This document shows positions 5,759 through 12,298 of a stretch of DNA of 12,298 nucleotides, one piece after another. The stretch's first letter is position 1; each line of letters starts with the position of its first letter. The position numbers and the translations under genes were made by a program. The notes below the pieces were generated by a model. The model made no database searches, was not told the origin of the DNA, and worked only from the letters and a program-made list of their open reading frames with translations. Location of the stretch: contig UQXS01000054.1 of the NCBI GenBank assembly GCA_900545125.1, positions 1-12,298 on the forward strand. The letters run 5' to 3'. The stretch comes from an uncultured Ruminococcus sp. Its GTDB lineage: Bacteria; Bacillota; Clostridia; Oscillospirales; Ruminococcaceae.

Positions 5759-7135
5759 TTAATTATTTTCAAAGATATTATCTGTGCCAATGACGGAAAA
5801 ATCATCGGATGTATTTCCGCCTACTATAGTATAAAAGCTGCTGTTTTCGGAAATTTCCGGGGCAAGCATAAGCAGGCTCCTGAAGCTGCAATGAGGTGTA
5901 AAACTTATCATCTGAGTACCGTCAAGAATCATTTCAGCAGTTGTTCCGCCAGGAACTGAAGTTCCGAACACTGCAATAATATACGGATTGTCTGATGCTG
6001 ACGGAGCACTGACCTGATTTCCGGCTGCGAACAGATATCCTCCGGTACAGATGAATTCACCGGCGGCATAAACAGAGCATTTTTCTTCTTTGTTTCCGCC
6101 TGAAATAACCGAATGACCGCCCGAAATATGAATGCTTCCCTTGGATTTTATGCCGTTCGTACCGCCTGATATTGTCAGATTGCCTCCGCTGACCGTGACA
6201 TCATCATTGGCAATCAGACCGGATTTTTTTGATTCAATGTTCAGTGTACTGTTTTCTATGATTATATCATCGTCGCTGCATATTCCATGTGCATTTCCGG
6301 CGTTGATATTCAGTGTACCGCTGCCCTTTATGCAGAGGGTATCGTTGGAGTATATAACCCCGTCAAGAGCCTTGTTTTTTCCTGCATCACTGAGAGTATT
6401 TTCTGATCCCTCACTTGCTTTGACAGTACATTTTTTTGCTTCATTTATAAAAATTGCAGGCCCGGAAGAATTGTGGATATTCACTCCGTCAAGTACAATT
6501 GTAACTTTTTCTTCAACGGCGGTATTTACGCATATCTGTCCGTCTGCAAGAGAGCCGGTAAAGCGGTAATCTCCTCCGGCATTGACTGTTACTACCGAGC
6601 CGTCAACAGATACGTTTGCACCTGTGAATGAAGATGTATCTCCGAGTTTGATTTCTGCTGTGTACTTTTTTTCTTCCGGCGTTGATTCAGCCGGATCCTG
6701 TGCAGGCTGATGTACCGGTACATTTTCAGATACCTGAGCATTTCCGCTATGGTTTCCGGAAGTACCGCTTGTCTGATTCGTTTCACCGGAAGATATATTG
6801 CTTTCGCCCGAAGAAACATTGGCAGTTGTGTGCGTATCTGGTGAAGGAGACTTTGCCGTTGTTGTAACTGTATGCTTGCTTCCGACGGCAGAATGTCCTT
6901 TTGACGCAGTTGTGACATCGGATTTTTTTTTATCGGGAGCAGCAGATGTCGATTCCGTTTTGCTGTCTGAATTTTTTTCAGTAACAATACTGCTTCCGCT
7001 TTCTTCGATTATTACCGAAGTTTCTTTGCCTTTGGGTTCGGAATCGTGTTTTGATTCCTCATTTTTTCCGCATGATGACGCTCCGGCAAAGCATAACAGA
7101 GCGGTCGCAAATGATATAATTTTAGTGTATTTCAT
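5759..7135 (-). CDS. Lipoprotein with beta-helix carbohydrate-binding-type domain (DUF4353-like)
   Basis: A 458-residue exported protein. Residues 1-21 form a signal peptide (MKYTKIIS, hydrophobic core, GASS) with lipobox Cys22. Residues 23-155 are a Ser/Thr/Gly/Lys-rich linker of the kind that spans the cell wall. From about 158 the sequence has short repeated strands such as ITVSGGNL, LTISGGTNGIKSKGSI and HISGGHSVISGG, the right-handed parallel beta-helix pattern annotated as carbohydrate-binding domain DUF4353. No catalytic residues are evident. The ATG at 7135 is chosen because AGGAG lies 6 bases before it and a signal peptide starts there; an upstream in-frame start at 7210 would place a terminator hairpin inside the gene. 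It follows a VTC and a DUF4956 gene, a grouping I associate with Ruminococcus genomes. I infer a surface protein binding or displaying polysaccharide; the ligand is unknown. Confidence 0.82.
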   Translation of the reverse strand: MKYTKIISFATALLCFAGASSCGKNEESKHDSEPKGKETSVIIEESGSSIVTEKNSDSKTESTSAAPDKKKSDVTTASKGHSAVGSKHTVTTTAKSPSPDTHTTANVSSGESNISSGETNQTSGTSGNHSGNAQVSENVPVHQPAQDPAESTPEEKKYTAEIKLGDTSSFTGANVSVDGSVVTVNAGGDYRFTGSLADGQICVNTAVEEKVTIVLDGVNIHNSSGPAIFINEAKKCTVKASEGSENTLSDAGKNKALDGVIYSNDTLCIKGSGTLNINAGNAHGICSDDDIIIENSTLNIESKKSGLIANDDVTVSGGNLTISGGTNGIKSKGSIHISGGHSVISGGNKEEKCSVYAAGEFICTGGYLFAAGNQVSAPSASDNPYIIAVFGTSVPGGTTAEMILDGTQMISFTPHCSFRSLLMLAPEISENSSFYTIVGGNTSDDFSVIGTDNIFENN

Positions 7136-7153
7136 ATTTTTCTCCTGTAATAC

Positions 7154-7173
7154 AAAAAAGCCGCAAGTGCAGC
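7154..7173 (-). terminator. Terminator or attenuator directly before the lipoprotein gene
   Basis: On minus, GCTGC-ACTT-GCGGC (7160-7173, one G-U pair) is followed by TTTTTT (7154-7159). Only seven bases separate the T run from the AGGAG of the lipoprotein gene, leaving no room for a promoter. It either ends the upstream operon or sets the fraction of transcripts reaching the lipoprotein gene. Confidence 0.75.
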
Positions 7174-7192
7174 TCTTATTATTGAGAGAGGC

Positions 7193-7220
7193 GGGGGAGT
7201 TGGAAATCAAATACTCCCCC
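7193..7220. repeat. G/C-rich hairpin after the DUF4956 gene
   Basis: GGGGGAGT (7193-7200) and ACTCCCCC (7213-7220) form a perfect 8-bp stem with a 12-base loop, 10 bp after the DUF4956 stop. There is no U tract on either side, so it is more likely a 3' stabilising or processing hairpin, or part of a tandem attenuator with the terminator at 7154-7173. Confidence 0.6.
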
Positions 7221-7230
7221 CATGGTGATT

Positions 7231-7983
7231 TTAATTTTCGTATACCTTGTCGTCGTATTTAAAGAAAACAAGATTAATGGTCATATTGCCGTTGAGCGCA
7301 CGAAGTTCATCAATAAACTTTTTCTGGTCTATATCTTCGTTGACATCCACACTGTAGATAAGTTCAAACAGAGTACCGAAATTAGTTGTTTTTACTCGTC
7401 TGAGCTTATAGAACTGTGTATACTTTTTGAGAACAGGGTCAAAAGCTCCCTGATAGTCCAGATTTTCGGGAATAGTTATTTTAAGTGTCATATGACGTCT
7501 TTTTGTACCGCCGAAATCAAATTCCGAAAGAACGAACATAACAAGACCGAGAAATGCAAAGAAAACTATTCCGAATCCTACATAACCGATTCCGCAGGCA
7601 ACGCCGGATGCCATTGCAAAGAAGATATATGCTATATCTTTCGGATCTCCCGGCACACTTCTGAAACGGACGAGAGTAAATGCTCCGGCAAGACTAAGAG
7701 CACCGGCAGTTGTGTTTATAAGAAGAAGGATAAGAGACACTATAGTCGGCAGCATTATCATGGTCAGAACATAGCTCTGGGAGTATCCTTCTTTTCTGTG
7801 TGTAGCTATGTATATCAGACTGATAAAAAATCCGATTATGAGAGCTGCTCCTACGCAGAGAAAAAATTCTTTTGGCTTGATCTCCGCCAGTGCCGCAGCA
7901 GTTGTATTATTAATCACCGGACTCGATGCTGCCTCTTCACCATATCTTGAGAGAATATTGCCGAAAAAACCGTTTGGAAACAT
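7231..7983 (-). CDS. DUF4956 integral membrane protein
   Basis: A 250-residue protein. A short N-terminal segment is followed by hydrophobic helices at about 40-60, 71-89, 92-104, 118-135 and 135-153. Between the third and fourth lies the well conserved FTLVRFRSVPGDPKDIAY, which I recognise as DUF4956. The last ~85 residues form a soluble cytosolic alpha/beta domain (ITIPENLDYQGAF; VDVNEDIDQKKFIDEL). DUF4956 genes commonly sit next to VTC polymerase genes, as here. The role is unproven; a membrane partner that exports, anchors or senses the polymer product is plausible. Its ATG shares one base with the VTC stop (TAATG) and AGGAG lies inside the VTC 3' end, so translation is coupled. A terminator follows about 60 bp after its stop. 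Confidence 0.88.
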   Translation of the reverse strand: MFPNGFFGNILSRYGEEAASSPVINNTTAAALAEIKPKEFFLCVGAALIIGFFISLIYIATHRKEGYSQSYVLTMIMLPTIVSLILLLINTTAGALSLAGAFTLVRFRSVPGDPKDIAYIFFAMASGVACGIGYVGFGIVFFAFLGLVMFVLSEFDFGGTKRRHMTLKITIPENLDYQGAFDPVLKKYTQFYKLRRVKTTNFGTLFELIYSVDVNEDIDQKKFIDELRALNGNMTINLVFFKYDDKVYEN

Positions 7984-8777
7984 TATAAAACACTCCTGTT
8001 CATTATTGTATTATTTCTTGTAACAGATATTTCCGGAACAAATATCTGTTTTTTTCTGTTTGTCTGTTCTGCGATAAAATTTGTATATGCTTTTCCGTAC
8101 TTTGAAAAACTCGTCTTAAAAATTTTCAATTCCGAAAGTTCATTTACAAGCCAGTCAGGAACTGAATCTGAAATTTTTACTTCCATTAACCGCTGATCTG
8201 CCTCAATAATAAAATTGCCATAGCTTTCGTATTCAAGTCCGAGATCGTACCGCCGTTCTGTCAGTTTTCTGTCAAATGTGAGCCGGAAGTCATGATTATC
8301 CTTACCGAAAAAGGCTTCACGCCGATAGCTTATGTATTGTTTTGGTTCAACGGGATAATGGTCAAGAAAGGCATCAAGTTCTCTGAAAACCTGTTCGGTT
8401 ATATATTTTGAAGTCTGCGGTTTGATACGGTTGTTGATGTAGAGTCCTGCTTCCGCAAGAGTCATTGATACACGGCGCTTAGTGACTACACCGCCGATCT
8501 TCTTTTTTATCTCCAGAAATACCATATCATCCGGAGCGGCAGGCGAGTAGTAGCTGCGAAGCCGTATTTTTTCCTTATAATAAGGCTTTGAGAGGGATTC
8601 TCTTATCAGGAAATCATCGGACGTGTCATAGTAAATATTAAATATACTGTATTCTTTGCCGCCTACGCAGTATTTGTCTGGGTTCATATATTCCGGAATG
8701 ATTTTCATGAGGCTTTCATACTGCTGCATATTCAACAGGAATTTTATTTCCTTGCGTGCAAACGAATTTATAGCCAA
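7983..8777 (-). CDS. VTC-domain polyphosphate polymerase-like protein
   Basis: A 264-residue protein covering one VTC domain, the tunnel fold related to CYTH/triphosphate tunnel metalloenzymes. In yeast Vtc4 this domain makes polyphosphate from ATP. Visible family motifs: ARKEIK (7-12), IRLRSY (71-76), LEIKKK (88-93), YRR (151-153), MEVK (198-201) and SKYGKA (225-230), giving the basic residues and glutamates that line the tunnel. There are no SPX or membrane domains; membrane association may come from the overlapping DUF4956 gene downstream. The start is TTG at 8777 with AAAGGAGTG nine bases upstream; the next internal Met would remove the ARKE motif. An extended -10 promoter lies about 60 bp upstream. 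The domain call is firm; polyphosphate synthesis is inferred from the family. Confidence 0.88.
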   Translation of the reverse strand: MAINSFARKEIKFLLNMQQYESLMKIIPEYMNPDKYCVGGKEYSIFNIYYDTSDDFLIRESLSKPYYKEKIRLRSYYSPAAPDDMVFLEIKKKIGGVVTKRRVSMTLAEAGLYINNRIKPQTSKYITEQVFRELDAFLDHYPVEPKQYISYRREAFFGKDNHDFRLTFDRKLTERRYDLGLEYESYGNFIIEADQRLMEVKISDSVPDWLVNELSELKIFKTSFSKYGKAYTNFIAEQTNRKKQIFVPEISVTRNNTIMNRSVL

Positions 8778-8837
8778 TATATTTCACTCCTTTCTTTTTG
8801 ACTCAGATGAGAGAGCCGGAATTATTTTCATGAGTTT

Positions 8838-8846
8838 ATTATATCA
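8838..8846 (-). promoter_or_regulatory. Extended -10 promoter for the VTC operon
   Basis: On minus, TGATATAAT is a perfect extended -10 element; no good TTGACA lies 16-18 bp upstream. Transcription would start near 8831, giving a leader of about 55 bases before the TTG start. Confidence 0.65.
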
Positions 8847-8908
8847 GTCCATTCTTAAAATTATCTTAAAGCTTTTTAAAAAACACGTGAAAATTGTGAA
8901 GATATTAT

Positions 8909-8941
8909 AAAAAAAGGAACAGACGAAACTGTTCCTTTTTT
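8909..8941. terminator. Intrinsic terminator, bidirectional in form
   Basis: GGAACAG-ACGAAA-CTGTTCC (8916-8935) is flanked by A runs on the left and T runs on the right, so it has a U tail on both strands. It lies 19 bp after the stop of the cohesin-like lipoprotein gene and ends that minus-strand transcript before the VTC operon promoter. Confidence 0.92.
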
Positions 8942-8959
8942 AAAGCTGATATTATTATT

Positions 8960-9904
8960 TCAGGCGTCAGAATCCACTCTGCTTGAAATTTCTGCAAATT
9001 CTCCGGCAGGTCTTACGCCGTTTGTTTTAACAGTCATAGCGTTTGAATCGTAGTAGAACCAAAGAAGTGTAGCGGCAAGACCGGGGTTATTCTTTGTATT
9101 GATGTAGAAATCAACTGTATCGCCCTGCTTGCAGCTTATGTTGTCTCCGTAAAGTATAAAGTCGGTTTCATTGGATAAATCTTCACTCTTTTTTGCTTCT
9201 CCGCCGACTGTAATAGATCCGGAGTAGATTTTTTTCGGGTTTGTGATCTCACCTTTTACACTTGAAAAATCAGTAGCAAAAGTAATTGGATATTCTCCGT
9301 CAGGAATACCGTCCTTTACTTCAAATGTAACTTTAATGAATTCGTCATTGAAAACGAAATCTTCATTCTTGGAGCAATCTATCCAGAGAACGTAATTTCC
9401 GTTTGTTACGCTTTTATAGTCAGAATTGTCTCCGCTTTCGGTAACATATTCCGTAACAGTCTGTCCGGAGCTGTCCGTTACTTTTTCACCGTCAGCATTG
9501 GTAACGTCAACAGGCTTTGTTGATGTCTGACCGCCTGAAGGAATAGACGGTGAAACATCTACAGAGTCAGGATCCTGTCCGCCGAGATTGAAACCGTTGC
9601 CGTTGCTTTCGCTGCCTGCCGAACCGATCTCACCCGATTGCACAGGAATTCTTATAAGCTCACCGTTTGAACCGGTTTCAACTTCCATCGGAAGGTCTTT
9701 GTAGATATCAGCAGTTGTTTTTTCAGAATCAGTGCTTTCATTAGTTTCCGAGTTTCCGGTTGTCTGTTCTGTCTGAGAGGTTTCACTGTCGGAAGAAGAT
9801 TTCTCCTTGCTGCTTTTATTATTATCAGAGCATCCCACAAATGACGAAAGTGCCATACTTGTCAGAAGGAGAAGAGAAATAAGTCTTTTCTTTAAGCTGT
9901 TCAT
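8960..9904 (-). CDS. Lipoprotein with two cohesin-like half-domains in swapped order
   Basis: A 314-residue protein. Residues 1-24 are a signal peptide (NSLKKRLISLLLLTS core) with lipobox Cys25 (FVGC). A Ser/Thr/Glu-rich linker runs to about 165, with a possible repeat unit KVTDSSGQTVTEYVTE. Residues 168-235 look like the second half of a cohesin-type beta-sandwich: YVLWIDCS, then IKVTFEVKDGIPDGEYPITF and YSGSITVGG. Residues 252-294 look like the first half: GDNISCKQGDTVDFYINTKN, then PGLAATLLWFYYDSNAM. In ordinary cohesins these come in the opposite order. Cohesins hold dockerin-bearing enzymes; a dockerin protein is encoded 1 kb away. The cohesin relationship is my reading of motif pattern, so a different immunoglobulin-like fold is possible. 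The gene stands alone between its own promoter and terminator. Confidence 0.65.
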   Translation of the reverse strand: MNSLKKRLISLLLLTSMALSSFVGCSDNNKSSKEKSSSDSETSQTEQTTGNSETNESTDSEKTTADIYKDLPMEVETGSNGELIRIPVQSGEIGSAGSESNGNGFNLGGQDPDSVDVSPSIPSGGQTSTKPVDVTNADGEKVTDSSGQTVTEYVTESGDNSDYKSVTNGNYVLWIDCSKNEDFVFNDEFIKVTFEVKDGIPDGEYPITFATDFSSVKGEITNPKKIYSGSITVGGEAKKSEDLSNETDFILYGDNISCKQGDTVDFYINTKNNPGLAATLLWFYYDSNAMTVKTNGVRPAGEFAEISSRVDSDA

Positions 9905-9947
9905 TTGAATCGTCCTTTCATATTTTCATAATAATTTTATATCTATG

Positions 9948-9962
9948 AACCTGAAACAGGTT
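9948..9962 (-). promoter_or_regulatory. 5'-leader hairpin of the cohesin-like lipoprotein mRNA
   Basis: AACCTG-TTT-CAGGTT on minus begins about four bases after the predicted transcription start. A hairpin at the very 5' end of a transcript usually slows decay from that end. The 62-base leader shows no known riboswitch. Confidence 0.4.
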
Positions 9963-9972
9963 TTACAATAAT

Positions 9973-10001
9973 ATTATACACAATTGTATCGTCTTTGTCA
10001 A
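9973..10001 (-). promoter_or_regulatory. Consensus sigma-A promoter of the cohesin-like lipoprotein gene
   Basis: On minus, TTGACA (9996-10001), 17 bp, TATAAT (9973-9978): every consensus base is present at ideal spacing. Strong constitutive expression is expected. AAAGGACG precedes the ATG at 9904 at normal distance. Confidence 0.92.
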
Positions 10002-10173
10002 GAGAAGCATAAAAATGAAAAGCAATTTATACAAAAAATCATCTTTCTGTCATGCGGATTTCATAGAACTGTCACTTTTCAGCTTATTCCGGAGTCCGTT
10101 CAGTCTCAGCCTGACAAAATACAGAAAATAATATGTGGATTTTGTGCATTGTTACAAATTTTTTATAAAACTA

Positions 10174-10202
10174 TTGACTTGGAATTATATTAGCGTTATA
10201 TT
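10174..10202 (+). promoter_or_regulatory. Sigma-A-type promoter of the flavoprotein gene
   Basis: TTGACT (10174-10179), 17 bp, TATATT (10197-10202). A second TATAAT at 10207-10212 could serve as an alternative -10 but has no -35 at a usable distance. Confidence 0.65.
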
Positions 10203-10211
10203 GAAATATAA
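10196..10211. promoter_or_regulatory. Palindrome over the flavoprotein promoter, possible operator
   Basis: TTATATT-GA-AATATAA is a perfect 7-bp inverted repeat that includes the -10 box and the likely start site. Its position suits a repressor. No regulator gene lies next to it, and AT palindromes arise easily, so this is tentative. Confidence 0.35.
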
Positions 10212-10248
10212 TGATATTGTCAAATTAATCAAAGCGAGGTTTTAGCGT

Positions 10249-10866
10249 ATGAAAGTGTTAATGGTAAACGGAAGTCCCCATGCAGAAGGCAATACATATA
10301 CCGCACTGCATGAAATGGAGAAGATCTTCAAAGAAAACAATATTGAAACAGAGATCATTCATGTTGGAAACAAGGATATCAGAGGATGCATAGCCTGCCG
10401 CAGTTGTATCGAAAAAGGAAAGTGCGCATTCGATGATATCGTAAATGAAGCTGCACCGAAATTTGAAGCCTGTGACGGTCTGGTGATCGGAAGTCCTGTT
10501 TATTATGCATCGGCAAATGCAACTCTGATAGCATTTCTGGACAGACTTTTTTACAGCAGTCACTTTGATAAGACGATGAAAGTCGGCGCAAGTGTTGTTG
10601 CAGCAAGACGAGGAGGTCTTTCAGCAACATTTGATGAACTGAATAAATATTTCACGATCTGCGGAATGCCTGTAGCTTCCAGTCAGTACTGGAACAGTAT
10701 TCACGGAGGAGCACAGGGTGAAGCATTGCAGGATGCTGAGGGATTACAGACAATGAGAACTCTTGCAAAAAATATGACTTTTCTGATGAGAAGCATAGAA
10801 CTGGGCAAAAAAACTTACGGTCTGCCTGAAAAAGAACCCAGCCAGCGAACAAGTTTTATAAGATAA
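10249..10866 (+). CDS. Iron-sulfur flavoprotein / NAD(P)H-dependent FMN reductase family
   Basis: A 205-residue flavodoxin-fold protein. It opens with a beta-strand and FMN-phosphate loop (KVLMVNGSPHAEGNT, 2-16). Next comes a compact cysteine cluster C47-X2-C50-X2-C53-X5-C59, as in Isf-type iron-sulfur flavoproteins, which bind one [4Fe-4S] per subunit. LVIGSPVYYASANA (about 78-91) is the second FMN-contact loop, and ARRGGLSATFDEL the third. Such proteins carry electrons from ferredoxin or NAD(P)H and are linked to oxidative stress defence and reduction of small molecules in anaerobes; the substrate here cannot be told. The ATG at 10249 has GCGAGG upstream. It is a single gene with its own promoter and terminator, divergent from the lipoprotein gene. 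Confidence 0.88.
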   Translation: MKVLMVNGSPHAEGNTYTALHEMEKIFKENNIETEIIHVGNKDIRGCIACRSCIEKGKCAFDDIVNEAAPKFEACDGLVIGSPVYYASANATLIAFLDRLFYSSHFDKTMKVGASVVAARRGGLSATFDELNKYFTICGMPVASSQYWNSIHGGAQGEALQDAEGLQTMRTLAKNMTFLMRSIELGKKTYGLPEKEPSQRTSFIR

Positions 10867-10870
10867 AATG

Positions 10871-10905
10871 CAGCGTGCTTTCGTTGATGAAAGCACGCTG
10901 TTTCC
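10871..10905. terminator. Intrinsic terminator shared by two convergent genes
   Basis: CAGCGTGCTTTC (10871-10882) and GAAAGCACGCTG (10889-10900) form a perfect 12-bp stem with loop GTTGAT. TTT follows on plus and CATTTT on minus. It lies between the flavoprotein stop and the dockerin protein stop (10909) and probably serves both, though both U tails are short. Confidence 0.85.
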
Positions 10906-10908
10906 GTA

Positions 10909-12298
10909 TCAGGATATTTTTATCAGTTCTTTTCTGAGCAGAACGAGATCAAAAGCATTTAGCAGATTATCGCTGTCCATGTCGGCACGTGCGAACTGAT
11001 CTTCGGAAAAATCTTCTTTGCCAAGAATATAACGCTGCATAAGTACAAGATCGGCAGCGGATATTATTCCGTCGTTGTTGATATCTCCCGCTAGTGAATC
11101 TTTTACTTCAAGAAGATTACAGAGTACGATTTCCTTTTCCACACCGGAAGCAGAAGTTATCTTAACAGAATATCTGCCTTCATCTGAGCTGTCAGAAGCT
11201 GTAAATGTATATTCTGCGCCGTTTGCACCGGATATCGGTTCATCGTTGTGATACCATTGATATGTCGGGGATTCGAGCAGTGTAATTGATCTGAGGGTAT
11301 ATTCATCGCCTCTGGACAGACGTATATCCGTTTCTGATGCATATGAAACGAAATTGGAGGGAACAGTACATTCACCACTTTTTGCTTCGCCTGTCAGTTT
11401 CCAGTCGTTGGCGCTGTCCTGTAGGAATATGCGGATAGATTTCAGAGATGTTCCGGGAGAAAGATCCATTATTGTACCAAACGGTATCCGGAATTCCACA
11501 ATGTCGCCGTTCCATTTGCAGAGAGAGCCGTCATAAGAGCCGTTATTGAAATAAACGTAGCCATTACTTGCAAAGTATATCCAGTATGCACGGTCTGTTT
11601 CGGCATTTTCCACACGCAGATTATAAACCGGAGCATCTGCGCCGCCGGGAAGAATTCCCTTAATATAGAAGTATTTGTCATCAGCTGTCATGTACAGCTT
11701 GTCGCTGCCGTTTTCGGCGATAAGCATATCCTCTGTCCATTCGCCGCTGAATGAATCAAGACCGTCGGTGAACATCCGGCCGTTTACGGAAAACATTCTG
11801 TCAGAGGGATCACTGGCCGAACGCAGGAAATTATCAGTACCATGACTGTCGGATTCTGTTACATTAAATGAGCCGGCATAGTTTGCTCCGAGGGCGGCGT
11901 TCCATACACCGTCATTGGCGAACTGTACGGAACGCTGACTTGTCTGGTATACGGAATTTTCGCCCATAGTCAATTTAATGTAGGCATTCCATTTTCCGAC
12001 CGGGAGACTGTCCGGAAGCTTTGCCGATATATTTTCATCGGCAACGGTACAGGAACGCCACTGATTAGGGTCAATATCAATACCGGTTCTCATGAAATTC
12101 CCGTCACGTTCAAGAAGAAGTTCAGCTTTAACGTTTGGAATCGGATTGGCAAATCCGGTATTTTCAACTTTAAAATGAATATTGAGCTGACCACCCTGTT
12201 CTACATTTTCTGAAAGCTCTGACTTTCTCAGAACAAAACGGTATCCTATATGGTCACGGATAAACTGAAATACAGTCTGACCATAGTAAGCCGAATGA
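10909..12298 (-). CDS. Secreted DUF4832 / Ig-like / dockerin protein, C-terminal part (runs off right edge)
   Basis: The frame is open to the right edge, so 462 C-terminal residues are seen; an ATG at 12093 is internal. In order: the end of a DUF4832 domain (FQFIRDHIGYRFVLR, ENTGFANPIP, FANDGVWNAALGANY); a segment with FTDGLDSFSGEW and YMTADDKYFYIKG that resembles CBM9-like sugar-binding modules (about 11340-11800); an Ig-like domain (about 11090-11320, YQWYHNDEPISGANG); and a type I dockerin (10912-11088) with two calcium loops, DINNDGIISAAD and DMDSDNLLNAFD. The dockerin would lock the protein into a cellulosome through a cohesin, so it acts outside the cell. DUF4832 often follows a DUF4874 TIM-barrel-like domain, which may lie beyond the edge. 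Domain calls other than the dockerin are by eye. The enzymatic activity, if any, is not visible. Confidence 0.88.
   Translation of the reverse strand, partial: HSAYYGQTVFQFIRDHIGYRFVLRKSELSENVEQGGQLNIHFKVENTGFANPIPNVKAELLLERDGNFMRTGIDIDPNQWRSCTVADENISAKLPDSLPVGKWNAYIKLTMGENSVYQTSQRSVQFANDGVWNAALGANYAGSFNVTESDSHGTDNFLRSASDPSDRMFSVNGRMFTDGLDSFSGEWTEDMLIAENGSDKLYMTADDKYFYIKGILPGGADAPVYNLRVENAETDRAYWIYFASNGYVYFNNGSYDGSLCKWNGDIVEFRIPFGTIMDLSPGTSLKSIRIFLQDSANDWKLTGEAKSGECTVPSNFVSYASETDIRLSRGDEYTLRSITLLESPTYQWYHNDEPISGANGAEYTFTASDSSDEGRYSVKITSASGVEKEIVLCNLLEVKDSLAGDINNDGIISAADLVLMQRYILGKEDFSEDQFARADMDSDNLLNAFDLVLLRKELIKIS

Larger units (their letters stand above)
9905..10248. other. Intergenic region between divergent genes
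   Basis: A 344-bp region with the lipoprotein promoter and leader at its left end and the flavoprotein promoter at its right end. Between about 10002 and 10170 I see no promoter, structure or protein that can be supported. A 69-codon frame at 9984-10193 overlaps both promoters and has no ribosome-binding site. Confidence 0.6.

Noticed and set aside
5608..5793. 61-codon plus-strand frame
   Set aside because: Low-complexity Ile/Leu/Phe/Tyr product of very AT-rich DNA, overlapping the end of the lipoprotein gene.
6592..6987. 131-codon minus-strand frame
   Set aside because: Out-of-frame shadow within the Ser/Thr-rich linker of the lipoprotein gene.
7136..7210. N-terminal extension of the beta-helix lipoprotein
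   Set aside because: It would be encoded by the terminator hairpin region and would bury the signal peptide.
7222..7950. 242-codon plus-strand frame
   Set aside because: Antisense to the DUF4956 gene, whose membrane-protein codons explain it.
9984..10193. 69-codon plus-strand frame between divergent promoters
   Set aside because: Overlaps both promoters, has no ribosome-binding site and no recognisable protein features.
1..12298. CRISPR array, tRNA or rRNA
   Set aside because: No regularly spaced direct repeats and no cloverleaf or rRNA-like sequence were seen on either strand.

Overview
The window looks like chromosomal DNA from an anaerobic, spore-forming, fibre-degrading Firmicute close to Ruminococcus (Oscillospiraceae). 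This rests on an extracellular protein ending in a type I dockerin, a cotJ spore-coat operon, DUF6465, a VTC/DUF4956 pair, AGGAGG ribosome-binding sites, textbook sigma-A promoters and moderately AT-rich DNA. No homology search was run; all family names come from reading the proteins.

Left end (1-1008): the 3' end of a large serine recombinase runs in from the left and stops one base short of the end of a 37-codon reading frame on the other strand. That short frame has the start, ribosome-binding site and first ~31 codons of cotJC, directly after intact cotJA and cotJB. The native cotJC frame then ends abruptly and six foreign codons and a stop follow. The simplest reading is that an element carrying the recombinase sits inside cotJC, like the skin and SPbeta elements that split sporulation genes and leave during sporulation. 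This is the most interesting point in the window.

1009-5347: HU and a lysine/alanine-rich DUF6465 protein form a two-gene operon with a perfect sigma-A promoter and a strong terminator. Next comes clpB, which lies 11 bp downstream of a ribbon-helix-helix regulator of unknown family. That regulator has its own promoter, a TTG start and a palindrome over the -10 box, suggesting it controls itself and clpB. 5348-5758 is AT-rich and has no convincing gene, but holds several hairpins including a terminator and a possible small RNA.

5759-8910: a VTC-domain polyphosphate polymerase-like gene overlaps a DUF4956 membrane protein gene (TAATG). An intrinsic terminator lying almost on the next ribosome-binding site separates them from a lipoprotein with a beta-helix carbohydrate-binding-type domain.

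8910-12298: a second lipoprotein carries two cohesin-like half-domains in reversed order. It is followed by a divergently transcribed iron-sulfur flavoprotein and, convergent to that, the C-terminal part of a DUF4832 / Ig-like / dockerin secreted protein that runs off the right edge. Most genes are on the minus strand; only the recombinase and the flavoprotein are on plus.
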